Source of the DNA: Prochilodus magdalenae
Taxonomy: Eukaryota > Chordata > Actinopteri > Characiformes > Prochilodontidae
Reading direction: 5' to 3'
NCBI GenBank assembly: GCA_024036415.1
Contig: JAMWET010005077.1
Coordinates: 640,001 to 704,000 of the forward strand
DNA: 64,000 bases
Each line of letters opens with the position of its first letter. Within the stretch, counting starts at the first letter, position 1. This document shows, piece by piece, positions 46,515 through 61,640 of the stretch. The notes below the pieces were generated by a model. It had not been told where the DNA came from. It did not search any database and saw only the letters and a program-made list of their open reading frames with translations. The translations under genes and the position numbers were made by a program.

Positions 46515-49500
46515 GTAAGTAGCGCTTTAAATTCACCATAAGAAGGCATTGCTCTGGAAAACATGAAAAAATTCCCGGGTTAGCGAGAATTTCGGAGCGA
46601 AACTTCTGTGGGAAGTCGTGAAGCTAGCTGGTTCGGTGTGGCGATTGCAGCTGCCTGTTAGCTAAGTGGCTACACTCGGTTATATATATCTGGAAGAAAT
46701 CCTACCACAGGCGGCCTGTTTCGGGAGTAATTCCGTGTGAAATCTCAGGCTTTATGTCACTTATTACTTCGTTCAGTTATGGCGTATGTGCTCAGCAGTG
46801 CTGATAACCGTTTACCACAGTCTGCACGGCCGTAAACAAACGGGGTTGCTGTGCGATATTGCTCTCCACTTTGTTCGAGTCTGCTGTATTAATAATACAG
46901 GGCATCTTAAAAAAACCCATCCCAAAACAGTGAAGCTAAAAATCAGACCAGAAATAATATATTTATATATATTACGTTTAGTGCTAGACAGTTATTGTGT
47001 GTAATGTGTGCTGCAAAGCCCGTCTTGAAGAAGAAATGAGCCGTCCAGCGTCCCTACCGCTCACCATCATTAGCCGTCCGGGCAGAGGGAAAGCACTGAC
47101 CGAGCAGATGGGTGCTGACGGTGCTGCTTGATTTAAAGCTGTGGTGTGTTTGATTCTAGTGATGTGGCTAAACTCTGCTCTTTGATTTGAAGTTGTCTGG
47201 TAAAGTTGATCACTGATGAAATTGGGTTAAAACTGAAATTGCTTCCATTTGTCCTCTTTGCTCTCGAAGCTGGGACAGGCACTGTAATTACTCGCCTCCT
47301 TGCTGATCAAGGCGCTGGGCTGCGTACGGCCGCCGTGCGTAAGAGTACTTTGAAAGCGCTGCATGTACTTCGGGATGAATATTGCTGGTGATCTCGTTAG
47401 TGATGGCATGCCTGCTGATTTTTAGCCCGACACCTTTTGTCCTGCAAGTCGAGCCGTGCTTCTGTGAGTTGAAATGAATGTCAGAAGCGTTCAGAGGGGT
47501 TGGTAGACAGAGCCATGAACTGCCGAAATACTCTGTGTGTCACATTTACATAACCCCCGGTGATCTAGTGCCATAAAAAGTCTGGCACCTTTTTTTGTAA
47601 TTGTCATTTTGAGGGAAAGTGGCAGTTTCAAGGCAGACAAATTGCATACTCCTTTTCATTGTGGCATAACGACTGCCAAGGTATTAGCATGCAAAACACA
47701 TTTAAAAGTAGATTAAAATATTCAGACTGGAGTAAAAATGATGATAATGTACTGAAAGAAAAATCCACAGACTTAGAATGGGTCCCAGTGGACGTGGGCT
47801 CGTGAGTCGTAACGTCTGATGGGTGAAATCGGTCAGAGGGGAGAAAAATGCCCACATCTGGACATGGGGTATCCTTCATTTGTAGGTTTGCAGAGAATGT
47901 TGAACAAAAGCTTTCGAGGTTGTAGTTTTGCCCTGTAGTTCCCATCAGGAGTGGCAATGATGAAAATCATAATGCAGTATGTAGTTATTTTTCCCCTCAT
48001 TTTATTTTTATGTGGTGATATGTGGCTAGACAGTTTCATAAACACTAGTTTCCTTTATCGGTGGTGGTGTTTTACTGTTGAATCCAAATTTACTGTTATG
48101 TTTTTGTTCTTATTGAATTGTAAAGTGTTTGTTTAGTCTTACCGTGGCTGGTTTTGTGTAAAACTGAGCTCTTTATGTTGATTCTGAATCAAATCTGAAT
48201 CTGATCTGGGATCTGTGATATGGGAGGAATGAAAACAAAAACTCAGCAAGGTTGTGATTGATTTATTCATGTTTGTGTGCACGTATACATGTTTTATTGC
48301 AACACAGCAAATTATTTATTTAGTCCCATTTATTTAGTTTTTCCCTTCTTCTCAGTCATAATAATTTGTTTGCAGCACTCTCCACCGATGTTCAGTTCAT
48401 TTTAGGCAGTTAGGCTAACTTATGTGGGATTTGTTGTGCCTAGTGATGTCAATGTTCTAGATGGTAGTAATAAACACAGTATGTTGGAGAAAATCCTTGT
48501 ATTTCCCTCCATAAGGTTTATGTACACAAGTGTTTGATCAGTATTACGTTCTGTTGTGTATTTACCTTCAATCCAGATGAGCTCACTTTTAGACTTTAAG
48601 AGCGGTTCCGGTGCTCTAACGCTGCATTGATGGTGTTGCTGTACAATGTTTTTTGAAATCTGATTCCTGCTTCACCACGTTCTCAGTGAGAAGAGGTTTT
48701 GTCCTCATGAGCCCTTTCATAATTCGATCACAAGGTGACCCACCCTCAACTCACATTTGTAGTTAGTGGACATTAATTAACTAAAAATAGTGTTGGCACA
48801 GTACTATCTTGGACTGGCTTAAGATATGTGTTCGATACTATTGATTGTGTTCTTAATGATAAGACACTGATAAGAAATGTCAGTGTCAGTGAATTTAGCT
48901 TGCTCCTTGATATTTTTAAATGATTAACTGAAAGAGACGAGTGTTTATTGCAGAGCTTTGATGAATTTCCATGGTTTTTACTGGTGGTAGATAAAAGGCA
49001 ATCTGTATTATGATGTTTGTGTGTGTTTAAGGTGGGGAGTCTAACTGGTCGTCTTGTGTGCTTGTATGCCGCTTGTGTTCTTTAACATAATGGGCATGCA
49101 CTGGTAAAACACTGCTATATGGATCTGCTCTGAAATGTTATATCCCCGTTTGTTGTGCTTACATAGTATGTAGGGCTGTTAAAGCAATGCTTGAGCAACT
49201 GAGTTTTAACTGTTCTCTGGCTGTGCAAGAATAGCATTCTCTGTCACGTCTGTAGCGCAAAGGGCAACCTCTGGGTTCATTTTTCCCCCTCCTAAAGCTG
49301 CCCAGTTTAAGAGGGAACTATTCTAAGGCCTGTTCCTCCAAAGTGGTCATAACACATTCTTCACTTTAACGGAGGGGCTGTTTGTCCTTCATGCCTCATT
49401 TCGTCATAAATGAACTTGAATTTAACTGAAATGGCCTTCGTGCACATAGTCAGCGAGAAAAATGCATCATATGTTTGCGGGCTGACTCAGTTTCCTGAGA

Positions 49501-51544
49501 CCTGCATGAACATTCCATGTTCTCCACTAATAACTCCACAACAGCCAAATTTCAGTCATCAAAACGGAAACCAGATTTGGCCTGTCATTCTGTTAGTCTT
49601 TCTCCTGAACCAGACTCCCTGATTATATGAAATAAATAATTTCAGTGGCGTCTTGGCAGGCACCAATCTGTTGTATAATTTTCAGAGAATTATTTTTATA
49701 AGAATGATTGGAAATGGCCTTTTTGGAGTGAATTTGAATGGTGCTTTTGTAATATTTAATTTAGGATAGACGTAAAAGAAGTCTCCCTTTGAACTCGACT
49801 CTCTGTGTCAGGCGGAGAAGCGCTATGCTGGGCTGGACCTAAACCAAGTCACATGCTGAAAGAGCGGAGGGGCATGTGAGCAAAGCCCCATGCCTTAACT
49901 TTTATATGGAGTGAAATGTTCTTGAGTTCACATTGACTTTGCGGCACATCTGTGTAGGTGAACGTCAGTCTGTCCGACCCCCCCTAACAGATTCCAAAAT
50001 ATCTCTTTAGACTGTAACACTGATATCTTTTTCAGCAAGTCCATGCCGTTTGAAAGATGGCTGTACCTTTTTAAGCTCGAGCCAGCTCATGTTGCCTTTA
50101 GGCAGAAGACTAGACATTTCTTTGAGAAATGTTCAGACTGGAATCTGCAGCACCAGATGAGTGTTTTTGATTGAACCGAAATGGAGCTCTATGAAGATGA
50201 GCTGTTGCCGGTTTTACCTCAAAGCTCATGACTTGCACCTTACACCCATGTCGTCTTTCCTTTCCTCTTAGCTTAGTTTTGACCATTTCACCATCACATC
50301 TGAACCAGCCTGTTTGCACTTCCTAGAAATGGACTCCAAGCCAAATAGTACCGGTTTATCTATTTGTCTGGCATATCCTCTCTTGTCAGCTGCATCAAGT
50401 TGTCTGCTTGTATTGTCATTTGCTTATTTGAAGAACTAGTGAAAATTACATGCTGTTCCACACTTTCTTGTTTTACCTGGCCGGCTGCCAAGCATACTCA
50501 CTTTCTCAGCGTTTGTGTGTGTATATATGTTGTCCTTCCATTTTGTGTGCCAAATGGTGTTTCCTGGGTTTTTTTTGTTGACTTGTTTTATTTATTGTTA
50601 TATTTAAAAATGCAATTTAAAAAAGTATCCTTATTTATGATATTGCGGGATCTGGTATCAGTTTCTGGTAAGCAGTAGGTTGTAGGGATAGAGGTGAGGT
50701 TATTTGGGACAGGTTCTTCCGCTTTATATTCCATCACAACCATCAATAACCAAACTATCTAATATGATGTTTTTAGTAACCTAGACAAAACTTGGTATGA
50801 TGCCTCAAAGCAATTACCCTGGTCAGGTGCTTGGCTAGAAGTGATTGATGGTGTCTGTGATCTAGTAGTGTGGGGGGAGGGGGGCGAATGAGGCTCTGAT
50901 AATTTTAGATTTTTACGGCTCAAATAGGCCGGGTCATGATTATGAAACTTTAGGCAATTATTAATTGCCTTCATAAATAAGCAATGTAACTCAATGAGTG
51001 ATTAAAGGAACAGCCAATAAAAAAAACAGCAGAGAGGGTGACGAGAGACGTGCATGCACTTTGATTGGTGAGCAGCAGATCGCAGAGACGGACGAGCTGC
51101 TTGTTGAGCTCACAGTAAATAACCACTCAAGTCAGCAGCCACTTTTTATGGTGAAATATTTCTCCATCTCTGGCTGTGATACCTGCAATTGAACCCCATA
51201 TTCACCCACAGTTCCCATTTTCACAATACTGCTTTTGCTGGCATATGAAGGCTGAACAGATCTGGTGCAGTTTAGCTTTGTTTGTATGCTGTGATGAGGT
51301 AAGCGTTAGGATTTTGAGTGCTGTATATAGTTGAAGGTATTGATGGCTCTCATTGCCTAGTCTAGTATGTGGGTCTTCACAACAGAAAAACAGGAATCTC
51401 TGTGAAAGATGGACATTAGGTGTGTGATGCTCTTTGTTTTCTAGATCTGTTAATCTGTGCATTGTAAGTCATGAAGTGACTTCACTTTGGTTTGTATGTT
51501 AAAATGAAAATTAGTTTTGTTGATTGTACTTTGTGCTAGGTGCA

Positions 51545-51648
<104 letters not shown>

Positions 51649-54600
51649 TTAAAATGAGGGGGTAAAAAAACATTTGAAAGGAATTAGATGAAGAGCGTGG
51701 ACCCGCAGGGCCTGGCAGTTCACTGTTTTATTGTCATTTCATAACCCATCCAAGTATTAAAGAATTAGCCATCAGCCAGAGCTTTCACAGAACACATGCG
51801 AATGGAAGAAGGTTAGGCTGGAAACAACCTAAATTGTGTAGTAGTCAATAACGGTAATGTAATGGCTTACAATTTAAATTCTGTCAAACTATATTAACCT
51901 GCGCAGAGCTTATATGACTTTCTACTCCCTGAAGAATGATTCACCAAATTCATCTGACCTAGGTTTGTTGGTTAATGGATGCCCCCCCCCCCCATTCTTT
52001 AGATAATGATCATCTTTCTGTTGAGGTCAAACACATTTCAGGCTTGCTTTAATAATGATCGTAGAGATTGATAGTTGGTGCCATGCTAATGGCTAACGGT
52101 AACGTTTGTTTAATGCATTTATCATGCACAGCATGAAATGAGTACATATTTCTGCACCAAGGCACACTCGTTTAACAGAGGTTCCATGGAAGCTGGAATA
52201 TCTAGAGGACGGGGGCGGGGTGGGGGGAATGTAAATCTTGACTTGATATGCGTTTGAAGTGGTGTGCCTTTGGGAGCGCCCGATTGATCAGTTTTCATAT
52301 GATGCATCAGAGGATCCTGCAGTTCCAGCCCTGCTGGTGGTTCAGGGCCTGGTTTGAATTTGAGGATCCTGGTGTTTGGCCTGCAGATAATGCTGACTGC
52401 TGACACCTCACCTCCCTCTTTTCCATTCTCTTATCGATCCCAGCGCTCTCCTTCCAAATCTGTTTGCTTACCCACCCGCCCGTCCCATCCCCCCTCTCAC
52501 CAGTATATCCATGACTGAATTCTGTGTTTGTACAAAGTCGAATATTATCTGTTTATTCTTTTTTACTTGAGGGTCGTGCCAGTGACACGTTTGTGATTTG
52601 TTGTATAACCTCCACCGACATTAGAGACAAGCTCGCCCAAGGGCACCGTGCGGATTGGCAGACTTGCAGGCTGCCCAGATCAAGGCTCCACTTCCCCCGA
52701 ATATGTGTTGGCGTTGATCTCTCGCTACAGCTTTTCCTCAGCCTCTTGTTACATTCGATTGAAAGCACTCTGGTGCTCATAGCGGAGCTCTGCTTAGAGC
52801 ACACATGAAGGCTCCAATCCTCTGCGCTCTCCTGCCTGCCTCTCCCCTTTCAATTTGCCATTTATTACGCTTTCTTTTGATGACTGGTCTGAGAATGGCT
52901 GCATTGCCTAATCCTGTTTAACTCTTGAGAAAAGGCACAAAACCAGAATTATGCCCTGAAGGGTGTAGGGGGAAAATTGCTTGTAAAAATAGCCCAGCAG
53001 TCCAGGTGTTATCATTTCCGCCCTCGTTTCTGCGCTCTGGTTTCAAGGTTATAGGTGCATTCCTATAAAGTGCAGGGCGACGGCGCTAAACCGGTGATTT
53101 GCTGCTGTTTATTTAGCAGCATGTCGCAGCGAGAACTGAATACATTTATGCTCCTCTTTGGCTCTGTACAGTCCTGGGATGGGAGAGAGGGCCCTTCTCT
53201 GTGGTCTGCCCCCAGCGTGGGCCAGAGCCGTACTATTGTAGCCTCTAAGAGACAAGTCCCTCAATGTGATCCACTGTGACAGGCGGGGAGCAGCACTGAA
53301 ATGGTGAGCAGTGAAACGAAGGGCTACTCATGTGGCCCATCCAACCCCCACCCCCACACCCAACACACACACACACACTCCACAGCGGTTTGGGGAAGGG
53401 GGAGGATGTGTGTGCACGCCTCCTGCAGCCTTGACTTTCCTCTGAATTAAACATAAAGTGTTTAGTGTCCCAGTGCACAGACCCCATCCGCTCATCCTTC
53501 ATGGGTTACATACTCTGCGCTTTTGAAATAGAATGCCCTGGCTGTTTGGCATGCTCTTGTGAATGTGTTTTCATGATGGGAGACTGTGTCTTCCTAGAGG
53601 GCATTTGCAACCCATTTTTGTTCCTGCTCTTATTGCTTGGATAAAGCTCTGTAATTAGTGCAGAGAAAAAGGGAGCAAGCTTTCTTATCGTATTTGTCTT
53701 GTTAATTTTCTGTACTCTGTGTGTGTCTACATGGAACTGTTTTTCCTCTTTTAGGGTCTTTTGATCTTTTTCTCCTTTTTTCCCCCTTCTAAATGCACTT
53801 AATGGTGAGCATACTGGAAACTCCATGAAATAATGCTAAGTTCCCCAGAAAATTGTCCATTACCTGGAGAAAATGGTGGTAGAGGGCGGAACACCTTGCC
53901 TTGATAAATCCCTCATTTAACATCTGCCAGAGACGGCTGCAGAAAAAGCCTTATTAAAATGTAATTTGATGGTAAGTGATTGGAAGCTGACGAGATCGAG
54001 TTTCTGTGTGGCCTAGAAAAGCTACACCATGTCTGTGCTGTTTAATTCACATCCCTGTTCTGAAAGAGAATACAGAAACAGCCCTGTTTGTTTTGTCTGT
54101 GGGGATCTCAGATGTGCGGAGCCGTTTGTTCCTTCTTCGTATTAGTGATGGAAGTTTTTCAGTAGTTTGGTAGGAAGTCGCATTGTTTGGTCTTTCCTAA
54201 CCGTTGTCTCGCTGCTGCTTGTTCTGTACACTGATGTCAAAGTTGGGCGAAATGTGTAATGGTGATAGGAGCTTCAGTGATATCTACAACTGTCCCATGT
54301 TTTTATTTAGTCTTCTTTCCTATAGGGGTGGTGTGATAGTACTGCTTCTTCTCAGACTGTTAATCTACATTTTGTTAAGCAGTGGTATGGAGGATGAACA
54401 GACATGCACAAACATACAGAAACATGGGTCTGAGAGGAACAAAGGCCTTTGGCAAAATGTATGTGTCTGTCTCTCGGGGGTAGGGCCACACAGAGCAGCA
54501 GTGACCTGGCCGGCATGACTGGGATTAAACCATGCCTCTGAAAAGCTAACAAAGGATCTGAAATAAAAACCAGCCCCACTGTTCTGCTCTTGTATCTTGC

Positions 54601-55881
54601 GTTACAATGCTCGATACAAAGTGCAGAAAATATTTTCTGTATTCCCTAAAGCTAGTCCTTCTCCAGCAGCAAGCTAGTTTTTTTTTTTTACCTGGATGTT
54701 TAATGGATTATGCAAAATGTGTGACTTGATTTTTCCTACACTACTTTTCTTTTTACTACACTAATTTCCATAACTCTGCCAATAGCAAGTCTTAACTGAG
54801 TTATCAGATATAGACACAGTGGAGTATTATAGCACTCTGGAAATCCCAGCTAGAAGGTTGACATTTTCCTCTTGTATTTGCTCTTTCATGCCCCATTGAC
54901 TGTAAGACTTTAAACACGGCTACAAAAAAGCTCTGGATTTCTGTTTTTCTAGTTCAGCGTTTGTTAAAGCTTCACTAGTTTTCTCTACATGGCCAGTAAT
55001 AGGCACACAGGAATGAAGAAGAGACGTCTCTTCAGTGAATCCCTCCAAAATCGGACAAGTCAATGGATGTTTTGTTTGACGCGTGTCTTCCCTAAACAAG
55101 TTGCTTTTACTAGAACACAACAGATTTGTTGCGATCCCCATTCCTTTATTTTTCATACTACAGAATTACTAATGGGTAAACAACGTGCCGTGTAGCAGTT
55201 GTTATGAACCTTTAATATGTGCCTGTTTTGTCTGAAAACTATTCAAAGAAACCTTGTTTTTGTGGGTGTGGATTTTTTATTTATTTATTTTAGGTAGACA
55301 AACAAGACCCAAGCATACTTCCAAAGACTGTGTGACGGTAACTGCATTCTGTCTGAGCAGATGACAAGTAGAAAAAAAAAAACGTCTGAAATTGAGTTTT
55401 CATTGTGTTACAGTTTGTGTGTCACAGTTAAAGGCTTCGCTCTGATTTACAAGAAGAGTCACTTTAATTCTGTAAGTTTTATCAGGCTGTTATTATGTCA
55501 GCTAGGATCAGTGCTTTATTTCTATATTTACTCGAATATTGTCTGCTGGCGACAGTATCTGACTAGCGAGCCGCTTGGTGTTTGTTAACAAAAAGGGATG
55601 GCGTGATTCATTATTGTTAGGCCTATTTGTTAGCCTCTCTTGCATCTGTCATCATATGACAATTTTTCTGCAGATGGGAGGGTCAGGTGTGCATACAGCT
55701 GCCTGTCTGTTTTGAATGCTGAGGCCTGTGTGAGCACAGAGGCTTATTTTGCCAGAGCACACTGCTAATCTACACACACGTCTTATGTGGGGAATGAAAA
55801 GGTGGTGAGAAGCTTTTCTTCGACACAGATATTAGTAGTGTTAGAAGGGCACTGTGCAACACACAGATGTTGTTTGAAATG

Positions 55882-55908
55882 GTGTGTGTGTGTGTGTGTG
55901 TGTGTGTG
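55882..55908. repeat. (GT)n microsatellite
   Basis: About 27 bp of GT in the tnrc18 intron. Confidence 0.9.
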
Positions 55909-58900
55909 CGTTCTCGTTCCATGCTGCACATCATTAGGCTCGGTCACGTAATTGCGATCCAGTGCAGAAAATTTCAGTGCCACCCCCACTGCAGTGTGTG
56001 GGTCATAGGCATTATTTAACCGTAGCCTAGCGTCCAGTAAAACACAGGGCTGTGATAAATACAGCAGCAGGGCCTTGAAGACACGGAGCCTGCTAACAAA
56101 TGCTACTTTTGAATGGCTCCCCAGCGCAGCAGTGCTCCGGCTGTGGACAGATGATCGTACTGACAAATGTGCCTGACCTGTCTGGAGGTGGCTCGCATTC
56201 TCTGTGGAGCCTGCACCCGTCGGGTGGGGCTTTCACCACATGCTGTGTTTCCTTAAATAAAAACGGGACAAAGAAACCATTTTAATCAAGAACAGTAGCT
56301 ATTTAAATCACAGTTTCGTCCTGAATCCCTCTGGCTTTGCCTAAATGTTGCACTGCACAAATTCAAAGGGCAAATTCTGCTACTAAACATTAACTAATGT
56401 ATACAGACTGGGTTAAAAAAAAAAACAGTGTGTTATCTGTGACTGTTTCAAGACCCAATCCAAATGAGACACATTGTTTGACACACAATTGTAGGCTTGG
56501 TGGCGTGAACAGGCGGTGACGCCTTTTGGCTTGAAGCTTTACAAGCTCCCTCATCTATTAAGCAGAGCTTACTTCAGCGTGTAGGATCCACCGCTATATG
56601 CTGCAATTATTTTGTCACTCCCCTTTTGTCAGTGAAGCCGAACAAAAGTTTTCTGTTTGAGCCCTGCAGTGCTGGAGAGGTGTAGGAATTTGGCTGATTG
56701 TATGACATCCAGGTCGACTTGTTAGAACGGGCACATTTTGGCATGTTTTCGTCTCCTCGCAGGTGCTGCCATGAGACGGAAAGTGATCCCAAATGCCTTG
56801 TTTTCCAGTGGGTGGTAACACTAGCAAAAGCAAAGATGCGGAGATCTGCTCCCTGCAGTTTAATGGTTTCAGAAATAGCTGGCCTTCAAGCCACCGTAAA
56901 AGGCCTTTTCAAAAGAAAATGAAGAACAAAACCGCAGACTCTGGAAACACTCTGGCTTCTCAGAAATTCAGCTGCATCCCAAGCTAGTGGGGCGTTCTGT
57001 TTTCTTCCTAACGTTTAGGTGGTTGAGTTTATCTGACACAGCCTCTAGTACGGCCTTTTAGCCCAGAGCTATTGGTGGTGGTTGTTGTTGTTGTTGTTGA
57101 ACCCCTTCTAACTCTCTGCTTTATTTTGCTGTTAAAAAAAGAAAATCTTCCTCTTTACAATGACTCTTGGAACAGCTTTTACGAGCCTGTTAAATGACTG
57201 CTTTATGGCTGCATAATTTATCTTGTTTCTGTGATGGTGCCTTTTTCCCCCCTTTGTATGGATAATATGGAAAGCATGCGCATGCTGGAATGTCATGCTA
57301 TCGTGTTCTCCGAGAGGTCAGCTGAAGTCATTGTACAGGCTCAAATGTAACAGATTGCTTTTAAAGCATGCGTAGTAGGTTGCCTGGTTTGTACAGCCTT
57401 CACTTCATTCATATCTCTGGTTAGTGTTGTAGTCCTGCTGTTCCTTTATGGTGTTTACTTAGCTAATACACATTAACTGTAAATGCAGGTCTCTCCTCCC
57501 TGTGTGGATTGATGTGTGGGGTTTTGCTTTTGTGCTGCATTGCAATGCCGATCATAGTGCTGGCCTTTGTTATATAGTGCTCTGTTTTTTGGAGCAGGTG
57601 CTGTGCTTTGTAGGATCAGCTAAGAGTGGGTCTGAGTATTTTAATGGTCTTTTTTTTTTTTTTTTTGTACTGTGTCTTGGTTTAAGGTCTTGAATTCTAA
57701 TTAGTGTCCCTCTTTTCTCTAATTTACAACAGTTCTTTCGAAATTGTCTTTAAGGGTCTGGCTTTAATTACAGGGGGTGTGTGGTGGTGGGGGTGGTGGG
57801 ATTGCGAAAGCTTACCGCAAGGCCTGTGGGTTTGCAGTCGAGTTGAGCAACGTGAGCAATTAGGAAATTCCTGGGCCCTATTCAGCGCGTCTCTGACAGT
57901 GCCCTCGTAGCTGGAGGAGGGAAAAACGCTCAGCCCTCTGAAAAGCTCTCGTGTTTAGGAAGCTGAACTGCTCCTGACCTGCTGAACTCCTCGCTCTTTC
58001 TCATGCGCCCAAGACGGCAACCATGTCTGGCATAAAGCAGGCTGATTGGAAAAGGCCGAAAGCGTGCAAGTTCCGAGGCAGGGGGAACCACTTGCAGATG
58101 GGATATGAATATTTCAGAAGTAATGTGAAACGAATGACTTTGTAAATTCCCTGCGAGGCCCGCTTGGAAGTAGGTGTAGGTAAATGATCCCACCAAACAG
58201 GGGGAGCGGCTTTAAAGTGTGCGAATCTGCCGGGAAGCTGTTTGCAGACAGTGTCAGCTTTGAGATATTGTTTTATTTATTTGACAGGGGCTCCCACTTA
58301 CGCTCATGCAGCAGAGCGAACATTGCTGTGGGGAGCCTTGTGAGGCTGGTGTTCAAACCGAAGTATGTTAAAGTAGGTCTAAATCAGCGCTCAGAGTTGG
58401 ACGAGAAACGAAAAGGCACTGTCCGTGCACTAGAACGAATCCTGAGTCAGTCTAGAGCGACTCAAACACAAATGTTAAGAAGAGCCATTTCATTCCGTTT
58501 CAACAGAAACCTAACCACCTTGGGAGCCTCAACATTTACTGTCCCTTTTATTGCTGTAATGTTTTGAACATGTTAGCTGCTAATATCTTTCAGTACGTAA
58601 TGTGATGTTGATGTTGTAGAAATGTTTGTTCTGTGGCAGTTAGTTATTTTAAGGCCTTCCTTCTCTGTTAATGCTGAGTTCAGGTGTACAGCTGATGGTG
58701 AATTGCGCTAGGCTAACTCTGTATCATACCCCTACCATGTGTGAGGTGAGGGTGGAGCAGAGACAGTCTTTCACAAACCCAGTTTGTTTGCTTCTTTGTT
58801 GGCAGTAAGCACTACAAAAACACAGGTTACTCTTACTTTAGCCGCTTTTCTGGTATCTCCGGCAGGTCCAGCAGGGTACTAGTACTCAAAAGATGAACAG

Positions 58901-61481
58901 TAAAACGTCTCCCTTTTTGCTAATGTATCTGTCTTCACAGATTAGACATATGGGGAAATGTACAAATGAACCTTTTAACCTCTTTGCCATTTCATTAGTT
59001 ACTAGCTAGCTACGTAAGATTGTCCGCTTTGCTGCTAACGCAGCCTGTGACCAGCAGTCCTCAGGGTATATGGTCAGTGCATAATTATCATTCATTTATT
59101 CAAGCAGTTTAACAATTCATCGTAAAAACTGTATTAGAACTGTGTGTTAAAAAGCCCAGCAGAGCTTCTTTACTGCAAAGCGTTATCAATTTATTTTGTG
59201 CCTCAGAATCTAAATAGTCAATGGAGCCGCAAGGGGGCAGTAAAAGAGCCGCATGTAGAGCAAGCTGGAAGGCAGTGGAACATCTTTCCCCCCATACTCC
59301 TCCTATTATGCATCCAGAGCTGCTCACGTTTATGTGCATGTTTGCAATATGGACCTCGGTTAAGATAACTTGAAGCACATGACTGTGCTGTCCTGGGATG
59401 CGACCCCCACTCTGGTGAGGAAATGCTGTCCAGATTTGCCATTTTAGTGGTGCAGGGACGAGGTAGGGGTGTTTGTGGGGTGGTGGGGGTATGTGTGGAG
59501 TGGGGGGGAAAGCGGTCACTCAGACGGAAAGGCTTACAGTCTGAAATGCACCGCTACCTTTTCTCAAATCACCTAGCTGCTTTAGCCGCTCACCTCCCCT
59601 GGCCTGGTGTTGGTCAGTCTTGCATATGAGTGCATCCTGTTGGTGCTGAAAGCCAAGTTTTTTTTTCCACCTCCATCTCCGTCTTTCTTCTTGCTGGGTT
59701 TGTCGAGCATTACTTAAGTGCACATGTATGATATTTATTTTTATATATTTTATTCACTTAGCTCACTGAAGACCAAGAATGGATTTGCTGTAGATCTTCC
59801 TTAGCCTCCTTTTTTCCTCGCTTACAACTTGCCCCTAGCTGGGGGCCTATTCTATCCCACAGTTAATGTTTAGATGCAATCCAAAAGGTTCACATCTGCC
59901 GCCAGCCATGGCCTCCGCCTGCGTGGCCCAGCATCTCCTCAGCAGAGTAGGACCCTCTCCTCCAGCAGGTTAATTACATGCTAACCCCTGCTACAAAGGC
60001 CTCATGTTGCTGTTGATGCCTTGTTGTCCCTCCTCCTCTTCTCATGCTAATGGACCGTTTACACATGCGGGAGGGGGAGGGAAAAAAAATACTGGCCCAT
60101 TGTGGAAAGCAACAGAGCGGACTGTGTTTGCGTATGCATGCGTGCGCGTCTGTGTAAGAGTGCCCATCTCTTGTTTGTGTAATAAGTGTTAAGGCTCCTC
60201 CCACGCCACTCAAAGACGCTATGTGGGAAGGGAGCGAAGCTACATCACAGCAAATGGATGAAATGGTGTACATACCTAGAGCCTTTTTAAAAGTCAAGGA
60301 TTTAATTCATGTGTTGTAAATGCTAGAAATATTCTTTTGGAGCAGAAGCGTTTTTATTTCCCTTTAGTGTTTTTTTTTTTTTGTTTTTTTTTTTGTTTTT
60401 CCTCCCCCCCCCTTTCCTTTTTCTCCTTTTTTTCTGCTACATTAAGATGCTTTCACAAAAAGCAAAGCAGTCACTCTCTCTGCCTCCACTGTGTACCTAC
60501 CCCACCCATATTTTTAAATGCTTCCCCAGATCTCTGTGGAGTAACCATGTGAGTTGTAAGGCTGCTGTTTTTATCAGAGTGCCTTTGAAAGAGGTTTGGG
60601 GGCGGGGGTTAACTAAAGCCAGCGCATCCTCCCCTGCACCAGTCGCAATGCTGGCAAGTGAAATCCCGGTTTTATTTAGACATTCTCACTCTTGAAGCTC
60701 CACATCTGGTGGCTATTGTAATGACAGTTAACATAACATTGAGAATGACTAATAATTATTCATGACATTTGTTTACAAGCAAAAGCCAATTTGCGTTTGT
60801 GGTCTCTCTGCGCCTCTCGGTAAACATTCCTCTTTGAAAGAGGAGGGTGCCGTTGCAGTGGAACCAGGTTTGAGGTTTGCGGGCCAGCTGAAATTCAAAA
60901 GAAACCACAACCCTCTAACCTCACCCTCCTCTGGGTAATCATTTCAGTTTTGCCCAAGCTCTTTGTGTCCTCTCAGGAATGCGATCATCTCGGATGACAC
61001 TGTGCTTCTGGCTTTGTTTGCTGCGCGTTTTTGCCTTTCTCATTCTAAAAATAAATAGAGCTGTACCGATACTACTTTATCAGCATTTGTTTACTCTTAT
61101 AAAATTCCTTCTGATTTGCTGTAGTTTGATCAATGTGAATTAAGCACCCTAGAGAAGGCTAGTGAATCTTTTAAGGCTTCTTCTACCAGGCTATGGTGAA
61201 GATGTGATTTGCTTCTGCCATGTTGAACTGAGATGTCTGGGCACGATTTGGCTTAATGAATAAAACGGCGTCTCATATTCGCAATACAAGTTAATGCGCT
61301 TTGTGTCAACACTGGATAAATAGATTGTTGTGATCCATAAGCAATATGATGATTGATTGTGACCTGTTAAACCATGACATGAGTGTTGAGTATCCTATCA
61401 TGAGGTGGTTGCCAATACACAGCCCTAAAACCTGTCCTTCTTTTTTTTTTTTTTTTTCTTCTCTCTCCCCGTCACTTGCAG

Positions 61482-61640
61482 GTGATGCCTACCCGGGTGC
61501 CTCCAGCTTCCTTGGCGGCTACGTAAGTTCATCCAATCCACACGCGGGACCTAGCCCACTGCCCACTGACCCTGCCTACAGAACCCCCAACCCAGCCAGC
61601 CTGCAGATGGCCCAGCTCTGGGCTTCACATTCACATGAAA
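61482..61640 (+). CDS. tnrc18: tnrc18 second coding exon
   Basis: The acceptor GTCACTTGCAG ends at 61481 and the donor GTAAGC begins at 61641. Joined to the A left by exon 1, it reads SDAYPGASSFLGGYVSSSNP, HAGPSPLPTDPAYRTPNPAS and LQMAQLWASHSHE. The LG(S/G)...PLP(T/S)D...R(T/S)P.P..L.M.QLWA.H.HE pattern matches the TNRC18/BAHCC1 N-terminal conserved block. With exon 1 it gives about 122 residues; the remaining exons lie to the right of the window. An internal ACGTAAGTT at 61521-61529 is a cryptic donor. Confidence 0.88.

Noticed and set aside
46311..46541. 76-codon frame starting MAEISAPPG over the tnrc18 start exon
   Set aside because: It overlaps the conserved MDGRDFG frame in another register and runs past the exon donor. 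Low stop density comes from the GC-rich exon.
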